DNA from: CAZVCJ01 sp964625745
GTDB lineage: Bacteria; Chloroflexota; Anaerolineae; VGOG01
DNA: 16,493 nucleotides
Reading direction: 5' to 3'
Assembly (NCBI GenBank): GCA_964625745.1
Contig: CAZVCJ010000086.1
Span: 1-16,493, forward strand
In this document: piece after piece, positions 1-6,855 of the stretch
Layout of the letters: every line of letters begins with the position of its first letter
How positions within the stretch are numbered: position 1 is the stretch's first letter
The notes under the pieces: generated by a model
What the model was told of the DNA's origin: nothing
Databases searched by the model: none
Seen by the model: the letters and a program-made list of their open reading frames with translations, nothing else
Position numbers and translations under genes: made by a program

Positions 1-38
1 CTCATCCCTCGTTACTCATCCCTCATCCCTCGTTACTC
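1..38. repeat. 17-bp direct repeat at the 3' end of the flavodiiron gene
   Basis: The sequence CTCATCCCTCGTTACTC occurs perfectly at 1-17 and again at 22-38, separated by 4 bases that begin another partial copy. The second copy contains the stop codon (23-25) and the last four codons of the flavodiiron gene, so the repeat encodes the extreme C-terminus of that protein. It may continue outside the window. No function is evident. Confidence 0.85.
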
Positions 39-1234
39 TTTATCTTTATCACTTCCGCAAAACTGGCTCCGAACTCCTCCCCCCTTTTGAGATCCTCCTC
101 AACGGGCTTTCCAACAAACTCGAAAGCGTCCGCCAGTTCCCACTTCACAGGCTCGATGATCTGCTTGAGGTGCCTCAGAGCTCCACCGCTCCAGCCGTAG
201 CTGCCGAAATAGGCGACTTTCTTGTTCAGCACCCGCTTGAGGGCGGCCATCTCCAGCACCCGGGCCACCGGCGGGAACAGGGTGCCCTCGTAGGTAGGAG
301 CACCTATCATCACCCCGGCCCTCGTCCACAGGGAGGGGAGCATGTAGCTGACGTCGGTTCGGGCGGCGTCGAAGATCTCGAAGGGAACCCCCACCCGGGA
401 AATGCCCTGAGCCACGGCGTTCATCATCGCCTCGGTGTTGCCATACATCGAGCCGTAGACGAGCGTTATCCCCGGCTCGGTTTCACCCGTGGCGTATTCG
501 GCCCACTTCTGGTAGAGCTCCACGATGAGCTGGGGCCGCTCTCGCCATAAGAGGCCGTGGGATGGGGCGATAATCTCCACCGGCACGTCGGCCAGCTTCT
601 CGATGGCCTTGAGCACGGGCTTGCTAAACTTGGCCACGATGTTGACGTAGTAGCGGAGCGATTCTTTCTGGTAGAAGTCCAGATCCGTGCACTCGTCGTC
701 GAAGATGGCTCCACGGAGGGCCCCGTAGCCGCCAAAGGCGTCGCAGGAGAACAGGACGCGGTGCGTCGTCTCGTAGGTCATCATCGTCTCCGGCCAGTGG
801 ACGAAGGGCGTGGAGAAGAACTGCAGCGTCCTGCGGCCCAGGGAGAGCGTCTCCCCATCCTCGACCACCCTGACGTTTTCGGTGATGCCGTAGAAGGACT
901 CCAGCATGGCCTGGGTCTTTGGGGAACCCAGGATGGTTGCACCGGGGGCTATCTTCCTGAGAGTGCGCAACACGCCGGTGTGATCCGGCTCCATGTGGTT
1001 GATGACCACATAGTCAACCTCGGAGAGTTCCACGATTTCAGCGATGTGATCGAAGAACTCGTCCGTCTTCAGCGCCTTGGCCAGGTCAACGATGGCCTTC
1101 TTCTCGTCGTTGATCAGATAGGCATTGTAGGAGACACCCTCCTGTTCGATAGGCCACAGGCCCTCGAAGAGGTCGGTGGTCCTGTCGTTTACGCCTATCC
1201 AATAGACATCCGGTTTGATTTCAACTGCTGGCAT
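23..1234 (-). CDS. fprA: Flavodiiron protein (FprA-type oxygen/nitric oxide reductase)
   Basis: Cytoplasmic A-type flavoprotein of 403 aa that reduces O2 to water and/or NO to N2O in anaerobes. Residues 1-250 form the metallo-beta-lactamase diiron domain and about 255-400 the FMN-binding flavodoxin domain (GSMYGNTE at 261-268). All expected diiron ligands are visible: H80, E82, D84, H146, D165 and H226, almost the same numbering as the classic rubredoxin:oxygen oxidoreductases. No C-terminal rubredoxin or flavin reductase domain is fused, so electrons must come from a partner. The start at 1234 is chosen because AGGAGG lies 8 bases upstream; an in-frame ATG at 1294 would add 20 residues but sits inside the preceding gene. 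It overlaps the end of the Isf-type flavoprotein gene by 14 bp, suggesting translational coupling. Whether O2 or NO is preferred cannot be told from sequence. Confidence 0.95.
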   Translation of the reverse strand: MPAVEIKPDVYWIGVNDRTTDLFEGLWPIEQEGVSYNAYLINDEKKAIVDLAKALKTDEFFDHIAEIVELSEVDYVVINHMEPDHTGVLRTLRKIAPGATILGSPKTQAMLESFYGITENVRVVEDGETLSLGRRTLQFFSTPFVHWPETMMTYETTHRVLFSCDAFGGYGALRGAIFDDECTDLDFYQKESLRYYVNIVAKFSKPVLKAIEKLADVPVEIIAPSHGLLWRERPQLIVELYQKWAEYATGETEPGITLVYGSMYGNTEAMMNAVAQGISRVGVPFEIFDAARTDVSYMLPSLWTRAGVMIGAPTYEGTLFPPVARVLEMAALKRVLNKKVAYFGSYGWSGGALRHLKQIIEPVKWELADAFEFVGKPVEEDLKRGEEFGASFAEVIKIKSNEG

Positions 1235-1823
1235 TATCAAGACCTCCTTCACTTCCTTCTTCCTTGACGAGCCTTTTCCCGAGAAGATAGACATCCTTCA
1301 AAGCCGTGGGGTGCTCTCTTATCTCGCCTTTCTTGTCTATGCCGGGGAAGAGGAGTTCTCCCCAGTATGCTACGTCAATGGTGAGGAAGAGATTCTTCAC
1401 TGTAGCCTTGGCGTGGTCAAAAAGGTCAGGAAACCTGGTCCCGCCCACGGAGATGAAAACGCCTTTTCTCTTCCTGTCCGCAATCTTTCTGTTGAGGATG
1501 TATTTGCGCGCCCAGAAGGCCTGACAGCGGTCAATCATGGCCTTGGCCTGGGCGGTGACTCCGTAGAAATGAATGGGAGAGGCCAAGACGAGGGCATCCA
1601 GGCTCTCGATCTCCGGATAGATCAGCCACATGTCGTCCTTCACCACGCACTCTCCCTCTGCCAGACATCCGTCGCAGTGACGGCAAGGTGAGATGTTCAT
1701 CCTGGAGAGGATGAAGAGACGAGTTTCGGCCCCGGCCTCCTCCGCCCCTCGCAACACCTCCCTCAGAAGAGTTTCGGTGTTGCCTCCCCTGCGGGGGCTC
1801 CCGGAAATCCCAATCACCTTCAT
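1221..1823 (-). CDS. Isf-type iron-sulfur flavoprotein (NADPH-dependent FMN reductase fold)
   Basis: A 200-aa flavodoxin-like protein. The N-terminal GISGSPRRGGNT (5-16) is the FMN phosphate loop typical of the NADPH-dependent FMN reductase family. It is followed by a compact cysteine motif C47-x2-C50-x2-C53-x5-C59, which fits the CX2CX2CX4-7C signature that binds a [4Fe-4S] cluster in archaeal iron-sulfur flavoprotein Isf. The ASPIHFYGVTAQAKAMIDR region is the usual second flavin-binding stretch. In Isf-type proteins the cluster and FMN pass electrons from ferredoxin to acceptors such as O2 or peroxide. Here it overlaps the flavodiiron gene downstream and starts one base after the rubrerythrin-like stop, so a role as electron carrier or peroxide/oxygen reductase in this operon is likely (inference). 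A plain multimeric flavodoxin reductase is the alternative. Confidence 0.85.
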   Translation of the reverse strand: MKVIGISGSPRRGGNTETLLREVLRGAEEAGAETRLFILSRMNISPCRHCDGCLAEGECVVKDDMWLIYPEIESLDALVLASPIHFYGVTAQAKAMIDRCQAFWARKYILNRKIADRKRKGVFISVGGTRFPDLFDHAKATVKNLFLTIDVAYWGELLFPGIDKKGEIREHPTALKDVYLLGKRLVKEEGSEGGLDNASS

Positions 1824-1824
1824 G

Positions 1825-2298
1825 CTATAGCATTTCTGCCAGGCGGCGCAGGTGAGCCTTCTCCTCCAGGATGACGTCGGAGACAGCCCCCCGCTCCGCT
1901 TCGCTCACCATCTCGCGCAGGTCGTAGAAGAACAGCAGAGTGTCCTTCTCGAAACCCATCGCTGCCTGCAAGGCTGTCTCCCGATCCTGGGCCTGCCTGG
2001 CCAGTGTCAATCCCTTGTCTGGCCCTGCATACAGAGCGTTAGCCAGTACAGCCTGGAGGTAAAGCTGATAATCTTCGTACCGGGCACCGACAGAAGACAG
2101 GTCAGGCTCTGGCTTCACTTTCTCCAGCATCTTCTGAAAAACCTGATAGTGTCCCCGCTCCTGGACAGCCAGGTCCTCGAAAAGGGCCTTCACTTCGAGA
2201 TCCGCGCTCTTCGCGGCCACAGCGCTGTAAAAGGCCACCCCATTCTCTTCGATCTCCATCGCCCATCTGAGGGCTTCAGCAGCAGTTAAAACGGTCAT
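1825..2298 (-). CDS. Rubrerythrin-like ferritin-fold diiron protein without rubredoxin domain
   Basis: A 157-aa four-helix protein. Metal-binding features appear in the right order: glutamates in helix 1 (MEIEENGVAFY, 14-24), an ExxH in helix 2 (E47-H50), a glutamate in helix 3 (around E117) and a second ExxH in helix 4 (E146-H149). This is the pattern of the erythrin/rubrerythrin family, which reduces peroxide or handles iron. The C-terminal rubredoxin-like Cys4 domain of classical rubrerythrin is absent, so any electron donor is separate, perhaps the Isf-type protein encoded one base downstream. The start at 2298 is preferred over 2328 because AAGGAGG lies just upstream of it. Iron storage rather than peroxidase activity is possible. 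Confidence 0.88.
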   Translation of the reverse strand: MTVLTAAEALRWAMEIEENGVAFYSAVAAKSADLEVKALFEDLAVQERGHYQVFQKMLEKVKPEPDLSSVGARYEDYQLYLQAVLANALYAGPDKGLTLARQAQDRETALQAAMGFEKDTLLFFYDLREMVSEAERGAVSDVILEEKAHLRRLAEML

Positions 2299-2348
2299 CC
2301 CTACCTTCCTCCTTAACTTTGAGACCATTCTTGCTCAACAGAATGCCA

Positions 2349-2972
2349 TCAATCCAGGAACTCGGTAATCTCGCCGCCGGGGCGGTGTCCTGAGCCTGTC
2401 GAAGGGATGCGTCGCCAGCGATTGCTGTTGACGTCAAGTACTCGACGAGGTTTTATCTGCGCACCATCGGGATAGCCGCGCACTTCCCAGAATCCGGGGA
2501 CCGAGCGATCTTCGAGCGTGACGGCGACCACGCTCTTGGCCGACTTGTATCCCCACAGGTAGGGGCAGAAGATGCGCACGGGGCCGCCATAGTCGGCATC
2601 CAGCGGCTCGCCATCGAACTCGTAGGCCAGCAAGGTACGCTCTTTCAACGCCACATCCAGCGGAATGCACGTCGTATAGATCTGGCGGTAGGAGACAAAC
2701 CGGACGTGGGTGGCCTCCGGCCTGATCCCGGCCACGGCTAGAAGATCGCTGAGACGCACGCCACCCCATTTGCCCCGCACGCTCCATCCCGACACGGAGG
2801 TCAAGCGGGCGTCGGCGATGGATTTGGGCAGGGCCATGATCTCCTCGCAGGTTAGCGTGATCGGCTTCTCGATCAGTCCGCCCAATTCGACCCTCCAGCC
2901 CTCAGCTTCCAGAGAGCCTGGATGTCCCTCGGCCCAGAAGACGGGCGTCTGCAGTTCTCCCAACTTGCTCAT
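2349..2972 (-). CDS. Sulfite-oxidase-like molybdopterin-domain protein with Ser in place of the Mo-ligand Cys
   Basis: A 207-aa protein with the sulfite oxidase Mo-pterin fold: GLIEKPITLTCEEIMALP (32-49), SVSGWSVRGKWGGVRLSDLL (59-78), then DADYGGPVRIFCPYLWGYKSAK and PGFWEVRGY, all typical of the COG2041 family. In that family the residue three before Gly-Trp-Ser is normally the cysteine that ligates molybdenum; here the codon is TCC and the residue is Ser59. No signal peptide is visible, so it is probably cytoplasmic. Near the C-terminus the peptide PSTGSGHRPG comes from an inserted repeat (2386-2407), after which GGEITEFLD closes the protein. The start at 2972 has AAGGAG 6 bases upstream; an ATG at 3065 lacks support. 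Substrate is unknown, and the missing ligand leaves catalytic activity in doubt. Confidence 0.85.
   Translation of the reverse strand: MSKLGELQTPVFWAEGHPGSLEAEGWRVELGGLIEKPITLTCEEIMALPKSIADARLTSVSGWSVRGKWGGVRLSDLLAVAGIRPEATHVRFVSYRQIYTTCIPLDVALKERTLLAYEFDGEPLDADYGGPVRIFCPYLWGYKSAKSVVAVTLEDRSVPGFWEVRGYPDGAQIKPRRVLDVNSNRWRRIPSTGSGHRPGGEITEFLD
2386..2407. repeat. Short intragenic repeat (CCTTCGACAGGCTCAGG type)
   Basis: The plus strand reads TGTCCTGAGCCTGTCGAAGG plus GA. Its core, CCTTCGAC then GGCTCAGG on the other strand, recurs in related form inside the ZIP transporter gene (7943-7962). Here it encodes the peptide PSTGSG near the end of the sulfite-oxidase-like protein without breaking the frame. 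From memory, elements with this core are dispersed in Chloroflexota and other environmental genomes; that was not checked here. Confidence 0.6.
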
Positions 2973-2982
2973 ATTATGCTCC

Positions 2983-3192
2983 TTACCCCGCCGCCTCCAG
3001 GCCAAACTCCCGCACATCGAACCAGAAGCCGGTGTTGGTGAGATGAGCGCAGCTCGTTTCGTCACCAGCTCATCCTGGTCTTCCGACGACGGTCATATAG
3101 ATCGCACTCTCTTCGACCCCATCCACGCCCAGCAGCGCGTTCGCCTCGTCGTCGTACAGTGCGGCGATCTGGCAACTGCCTGTTTTCGTCAT
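2983..3192 (-). pseudogene. C-terminal remnant of a SagB/ThcOx-type nitroreductase
   Basis: An ATG at 3192 overlaps the stop of the ferritin-like gene (ATGA) and opens a 40-codon frame ending at TGA 3070-3072. The peptide GSCQIAALYDDEANALLGVD, followed by GVEESAIYMTVVGRP, strongly resembles the C-terminal end of SagB-type FMN nitroreductases; the N-terminal two thirds of the family are absent. Translation in the same frame past the TGA still looks protein-like (TNTGFWFDVREFGLEAAG) and ends at TAA 2983-2985, just before the ribosome site of the next gene. An in-frame TAA lies five codons upstream of the ATG. The simplest reading is a truncated relic with one added stop. It could instead be a real 40-aa product. 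Confidence 0.5.
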
Positions 3193-3640
3193 TTCGATCT
3201 GGCTTTACTGGCCAGCACCGCGATATGGGCTTTCATCCACCTGGAATGTTGGATCTCGTCGTTCAGATTTTCTTGCAGCATATCCAGGGTTTCCTCGTCG
3301 TCCATGATCTCGGCGATTTCCACGGCGTAGTCTTTGATGGCCTGCTGCTCCTCGGCCAGTTCCAGGCGCAACATCTCTACGGTCGAGGCCTGCGCGCTGG
3401 CTGCGCCGGCTGCGCGACCGACGACGGTCTCCACACCGCCTGGTTCGGCTGGCGTGCCCCCCAAAGCCTCGATGCGAGCGGCCAGGTCGCGGGCATGGCG
3501 CTGTTCAACAGCAGCAATGGCCCGCACGCCCTGGGCGATAGCGTCCTCAGGGATAGCCCTGGCGTGGGCGGAGTACATCTCCAATGCGCTCAATTCAGCA
3601 CGCAGATTATTGTTTAACGCCTCTATGATCTGCTCGTGGT
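3189..3640 (-). CDS. Ferritin-like diiron protein, N-terminus lost in assembly gap
   Basis: About 150 residues survive, running from the edge of the N run to TGA 3189-3191. The sequence has the ferritin-like four-helix pattern: glutamates in NNLRAELSALEMYSAHAR, an ExxH in AVEQRHARDL, glutamates in EMLRLELAEEQQAIKDYAVE and a second ExxH in NDEIQHSRWMKAH. A full set of likely diiron ligands is therefore present, in keeping with a bacterioferritin/rubrerythrin-related protein. Helix 1 is already under way at the gap, so probably only a few N-terminal residues are missing. An Ala-rich linker (GRAAGAASAQAS) separates the two helix pairs. It must not be joined to the KorB sequence across the Ns even though the frame stays open. 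Confidence 0.8.
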
Positions 3641-3740
3641 NNNNNNNNNNNNNNNNNNNNNNNNNNNNNNNNNNNNNNNNNNNNNNNNNNNNNNNNNNNN
3701 NNNNNNNNNNNNNNNNNNNNNNNNNNNNNNNNNNNNNNNN
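3641..3740. other. Assembly gap of exactly 100 N
   Basis: One hundred consecutive N. The round length suggests a placeholder for a gap of unknown size. On one side KorB ends about where its last 20 or so residues would be expected, on the other a ferritin-like protein lacks only its first residues, so the true missing sequence could be short. Confidence 0.98.
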
Positions 3741-4547
3741 CACCAGCGGCCCGGCCTGCAGCGCCGGCACCTGCTCCTCGTAAGTGGGCACACCTCCCAC
3801 ACGATAGAAGATCCCAATGGGGATGCGTTCTCCCCACTCGTAGGCCAGCTCCCAGGCAGCGGTCCTGTCCGTCGGGTCGTGGTCAGTTTCCTCCAGCTTG
3901 TAAACGCGCGGATTGTAGAAATCATAGGAGCTAGGCCGGTTGAAGGTGACGCACGGCTGGAGCACGTCCACCAGGGCGTAGCCCGGATGCTGCAGCGCCT
4001 GGCCAATCAGCCAGACCAGTTGGCGCAGTTCGCCAGGGAAACCCCTGGCAACGAAGGTGGCTCCGGCAGCGATGGCCAGCCCCAGTGGCGGCACCGGCCG
4101 GTCAATGGCCCCCTCTGGCGAAGTGGGCGTGCGCATGCCGGCGTCGCTGGTCGGCGAGTACTGGCCCTTGGTCAGGCCGTAGACGCGGTTGTTCTGCACC
4201 ACGTCCACAAGGCCGATGTTGCGGCGAACGGCGTGCATCATGTGGCCCAGCCCCATGCCGTACCCGTCGCCGTCGCCGTGGATGGCCATGATCTTGAGGC
4301 CGTGATTGGCCAGCCTGGCCCCGGTGGCCACCGGCAAGGCGCGGCCGTGGATGGTGTGGAAGCCGCTCACTTTCATGTAGTGTGGCAGCTTGCTGCCACA
4401 ACCGATACCGGTGAAAATGACCACCTGGTGAGGCGCGAGGTCCTGCTCGGCCAGGGCCATCTTGACCGCGTTCAAAATGCCATAGTTGCCACATCCCGTA
4501 CACCAGGTGGGCGGGATGGGGCTGTCGAAGTCTTTTCTCGTAACCAT
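3741..4547 (-). CDS. korB: 2-oxoacid:ferredoxin oxidoreductase beta subunit, C-terminus lost in gap
   Basis: The 269 residues before the gap form the thiamine-diphosphate-binding beta subunit that, with KorA, oxidatively decarboxylates a 2-oxoacid to an acyl-CoA and reduces ferredoxin. Four cysteines match the [4Fe-4S] ligands of the family: WCTGCGN (C16, C19), GIGCGS (C50) and QPCVTFN (C199). The ThDP/Mg motif is GDGDGYGMGLGHMMHAVRRN followed by NN at 119-120 and YGLTKGQYSPTSD. AGAGGTG sits upstream of the ATG at 4547. It follows korA by 65 bp. No separate ferredoxin-domain (delta) subunit is seen, as expected for the two-subunit type. 2-oxoglutarate is the likeliest substrate from family resemblance, but pyruvate or branched-chain 2-oxoacids cannot be excluded. 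Confidence 0.92.
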
Positions 4548-4570
4548 GCTTCACCTCTGTCGAAGTTTGA

Positions 4571-4613
4571 AGTTTCGGGTTTCAGGTTTCGGGTTAACTC
4601 GAAACCCGAAACT
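4571..4613. repeat. 13-bp perfect inverted repeat between korA and korB
   Basis: AGTTTCGGGTTTC at 4571-4583 is repeated as its exact reverse complement at 4601-4613. The 17-nt loop holds another copy of the GTTTCGGGTT core, so the element is both tandem and inverted. One arm ends on the last base of the korA stop codon (4613-4615). It could form a hairpin in the korA-korB message. There is no U-tract, so a terminator is unlikely. Confidence 0.8.
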
Positions 4614-6412
4614 CAAAACGCGGAACTCATGATGTACTCTGGCGTGAAAGGCCGGCCATCATATTTCAGGATCGCGCCGTCCATCTGGCACCCGGACTGG
4701 CTGCGGATTAGCGTCGCTAGTTGCCCGGTGGCGTTGACCTCCACTGCCACCAGCTTCCGGGCCTGTTCAAAGGCTGCCATCGCCGCTTCGGCAGGGAAGG
4801 GCCACAGGTCCACGAAATGCAGCACGTTGGCCTGACCTGGCCGTTCTGCATTCAGCCGATCCACCGCCTCCCGCAGCGGGCCGTAGGTGGAGCCCCAGCA
4901 GACAAAGGTGACTTCCGCATTGTCGGGGCCGTATCGCTGCGGGCCGGACATCTCCTCAGCCATGCCGATCAGCTTGCGCTGCCGCTTCTCCACCTGCGCC
5001 TTCCGCATCTCCGGCTCTTCGGTGATGCCCCCCCTCTCATCGTGCTCGTTGCCGGCCGCCACGTAGACCGCCTTGGGATGGCCAGGCACCGCTCGCGGCG
5101 AGACGCCGGAATCAGTGATCCGATAGCGCAGATACTCGCCGTCCAGCGCGTCCAACTCCGCTTCGCTCAGCAGCTCCCCCCGGTCAATCTCCACGGCCTC
5201 GAAGTCGAAGGCGTCGAGCTCCAGGGTGCGCACCGCCACCGCCAGGTAGTGATCGCTGAGCACCAGGGCCGGCGTCTGGTACTTCTCCGCCAAGTTGAAG
5301 GCCCGCCAGCCGGCCACGAAGCACTGTTCGTGGGTGCCCGGGGCCAGCAGGAAGCGGGGGAACTCCCCCTGCGAAGCGTAGAGCATGAAGAGCATGTCCC
5401 CCTGCTCGTGGCGGGTGGGCAGGCCGGTGGACGGCCCCGGCCGCTGGGCGTTGTAGATGACCACCGGCGTCTCCGTCATGCCCGCCAGCCCCAGCGCCTC
5501 CACCATCAAGGCGAAGCCACCTCCAGAAGTGGGCACCAGGGCTCGCGCCCCCGTATGGGCAGCGCCGATGGCCATGTTGATGGCTGCGATCTCGTCCTCG
5601 GTGTGCTTGAGCACCACGCCGTAGCGAGCCGAGTGGGCCGCCATCCAGTGCAGCACCGGCGAGCCGGGCGTCATCGGGTAGCCAGCGGCAAAGCGGCACC
5701 CTCCCGCCAGCGCGCCCAGGGAGAAGGCCTGGGTGCCATTGAGCACCATGCGCGGCGGCCCGTCCGGGTTCCTCTCCAGCTTGAAAGGGAAATCGGCGGC
5801 GTGCTTTCGCCCCTCCTGGTAGCCCGCCGCGATGGCCGCCAGGTTGCCGTCTACCACTGCCTGGCCCTTGCGGGCGAAATTCTGGCGGATGACGCTCTCC
5901 ATAGGCTCCAGGTCAAAGCCGGTCAGCCCCGCCGTGACGCCCAGAGCCACCGTGTTGCGAGCCAGCACCGTGCCAGCCTTCTCCTTGGCCATATCGCTCA
6001 GGGGAATCGGCAGGAACGAAAGGTCCGTTGAACCCTCCCCCGTCCGTCCGTTAAATCCCCCCGTCCGTCCGCTAAATCCCTCCGTCCGTCCGCTAAATCC
6101 CCCCGTCCGTTGTACCACGTTAGAGTCGTAAACGATGGCGCCGCCTTCGACCACCTTGTCTCGATGGCGTGGGATCGTCTCTTCGGTCAGCGCCAGAAGC
6201 AGGTGCACCGGCTCCGCGTGAGAATGAAGCGGCTGGTCACTCACGCGGATGGAGAAGAAGTTATGTCCACCTCGAATGCGCGAATAGTAATCGGGCAGGC
6301 CGAAAACGTGCAGCCCGCCCCGCGCCAGCGCCTGGCAGAAGCCAGCGCCGCTCGATTCCACCCCATGACCCGCCTCTCCGCCGATTCTGATGGTCATGTC
6401 GTTGGTTATCAT
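4613..6412 (-). CDS. korA: 2-oxoacid:ferredoxin oxidoreductase, gamma-alpha fused subunit
   Basis: A 599-aa fusion. Residues 7-200 are the gamma domain (GGEAGHGVESSG at 11-22, YSRIRGGHNFFSIRVSD at 43-59); about 222-480 are the alpha pyrimidine-binding domain (GYPMTPGSP at 244-252, KHTEDEIAAINMAIGAA, PTSGGGFALM, QRPGPSTGLPTRHEQGD); the rest is the C-terminal domain. This is the architecture of two-subunit 2-oxoglutarate/2-oxoacid:ferredoxin oxidoreductases, with KorB encoded just downstream. A loop of the gamma domain (102-127) holds 3.5 copies of a seven-residue RTGGFSG repeat, encoded by 21-bp DNA repeats and not expected in the family. GGGAGGG precedes the ATG at 6412. The enzyme would supply reduced ferredoxin, a possible electron source for the oxygen-defence proteins nearby (inference). 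Confidence 0.95.
   Translation of the reverse strand: MITNDMTIRIGGEAGHGVESSGAGFCQALARGGLHVFGLPDYYSRIRGGHNFFSIRVSDQPLHSHAEPVHLLLALTEETIPRHRDKVVEGGAIVYDSNVVQRTGGFSGRTEGFSGRTGGFNGRTGEGSTDLSFLPIPLSDMAKEKAGTVLARNTVALGVTAGLTGFDLEPMESVIRQNFARKGQAVVDGNLAAIAAGYQEGRKHAADFPFKLERNPDGPPRMVLNGTQAFSLGALAGGCRFAAGYPMTPGSPVLHWMAAHSARYGVVLKHTEDEIAAINMAIGAAHTGARALVPTSGGGFALMVEALGLAGMTETPVVIYNAQRPGPSTGLPTRHEQGDMLFMLYASQGEFPRFLLAPGTHEQCFVAGWRAFNLAEKYQTPALVLSDHYLAVAVRTLELDAFDFEAVEIDRGELLSEAELDALDGEYLRYRITDSGVSPRAVPGHPKAVYVAAGNEHDERGGITEEPEMRKAQVEKRQRKLIGMAEEMSGPQRYGPDNAEVTFVCWGSTYGPLREAVDRLNAERPGQANVLHFVDLWPFPAEAAMAAFEQARKLVAVEVNATGQLATLIRSQSGCQMDGAILKYDGRPFTPEYIMSSAF
6041..6112. repeat. 21-bp in-frame tandem repeat inside korA
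   Basis: Three full units begin at 6041, 6062 and 6083 and a partial fourth at 6104. Each starts CGTCCGTCCG followed by T/C-TAAATCCC and one or two bases. The period is seven codons, so the protein reads RTGGFSG, RTEGFSG, RTGGFNG, RTGEG in the gamma domain. Units differ at only a few bases, which suggests recent expansion. Confidence 0.92.
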
Positions 6413-6457
6413 TTCTCACCCTCCCATTTATGTTATGCTCCCACCTCTGCGCTGCCT

Positions 6458-6700
6458 TCAGATTCTCCCCATAAACTGCTTAGCCTGGTAATCCCACTCT
6501 CGGCTCTCCAGGTCTACCTCTGTGCCTTTTTCCTCCTTGCAGGCCTGAACGAAAACGTAGCCTCCACCACCTTCGAAGCGGGCACAGCCCTCGCCCTGCT
6601 CCTTGACTTCCAGGCCTATTCCATCTGGCCCGAAGAACCCGATGGCCCTTTCCAGAACCTCTGCGGGGGGCAGCTTGCTCTCTTTTCCAAGCCGTATCAT
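6458..6700 (-). CDS. Small conserved-looking protein of unknown function
   Basis: An 80-aa protein preceded by a strong AGGAGG 7 bases before the ATG at 6700. It is acidic, without membrane segment or signal peptide. The middle GIGLEVKEQGEGCARFEGGG followed by GYVFVQACKEEKGTEVDLES looks like alternating beta strands, ending in a helix-like REWDYQAKQFMGRI. It resembles small uncharacterised proteins I have seen in Chloroflexota, but I cannot name a family. It lies 45 bp upstream of korA with the same orientation, so it may be the first gene of the korAB transcript. The coding call rests on the ribosome site, the clean frame and the spacing. Confidence 0.7.
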   Translation of the reverse strand: MIRLGKESKLPPAEVLERAIGFFGPDGIGLEVKEQGEGCARFEGGGGYVFVQACKEEKGTEVDLESREWDYQAKQFMGRI

Positions 6701-6798
6701 TTTTTCAACCTCCTCTCTTTTCCAAAGTGCACCTTTGTGCAGTTCAAGCGATCATGCTTCCAACGCGTTACTCGCTGACTCATTACGTTCCCCAGGAG

Positions 6799-6847
6799 CT
6801 TGTCGGAGAAGACTTCGGAAGTCTGGGAGCATGCCCTCTCCGACAGG
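6799..6847. terminator. Nested hairpin after the nitroreductase gene, possible terminator
   Basis: Outer arms CTTGTCGGAGA (6799-6809) and TCTCCGACAGG (6837-6847) pair at 10 of 11 positions; within them AGACTTC (6810-6816) and GAAGTCT (6818-6824) pair perfectly. The element begins 8 bases past the nitroreductase stop and separates that gene from the 80-aa gene. There is no run of U after it, so it may be a dispersed palindromic repeat rather than an intrinsic terminator. Confidence 0.45.
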
Positions 6848-6855
6848 CTGCTAGA

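Noticed and set aside
1825..3640. Extra encapsulin cargo among the other ferritin-like or redox proteins
   Set aside because: The C-termini of the rubrerythrin-like protein (RRLAEML), the ferritin-like protein (LASKARSK), SOR (SSKEIGLI) and the flavodiiron protein do not match the TIGSL-type loading peptide seen in EncFtn.
3189..4547. A natural KorB-ferritin fusion protein
   Set aside because: The two parts are joined only through 100 N; each matches a separate protein family and the join falls at the expected end of one and beginning of the other.
4721..6031. Long plus-strand open frame (436 codons) opposite korA
   Set aside because: korA on the minus strand is well supported across its whole length; the opposite frame is rich in His, Arg and Gly, as expected for the complement of a GC-rich gene.
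6041..6112. CRISPR-like array
   Set aside because: The 21-bp units follow each other without unique spacers and are in frame within korA; this is a tandem coding repeat.
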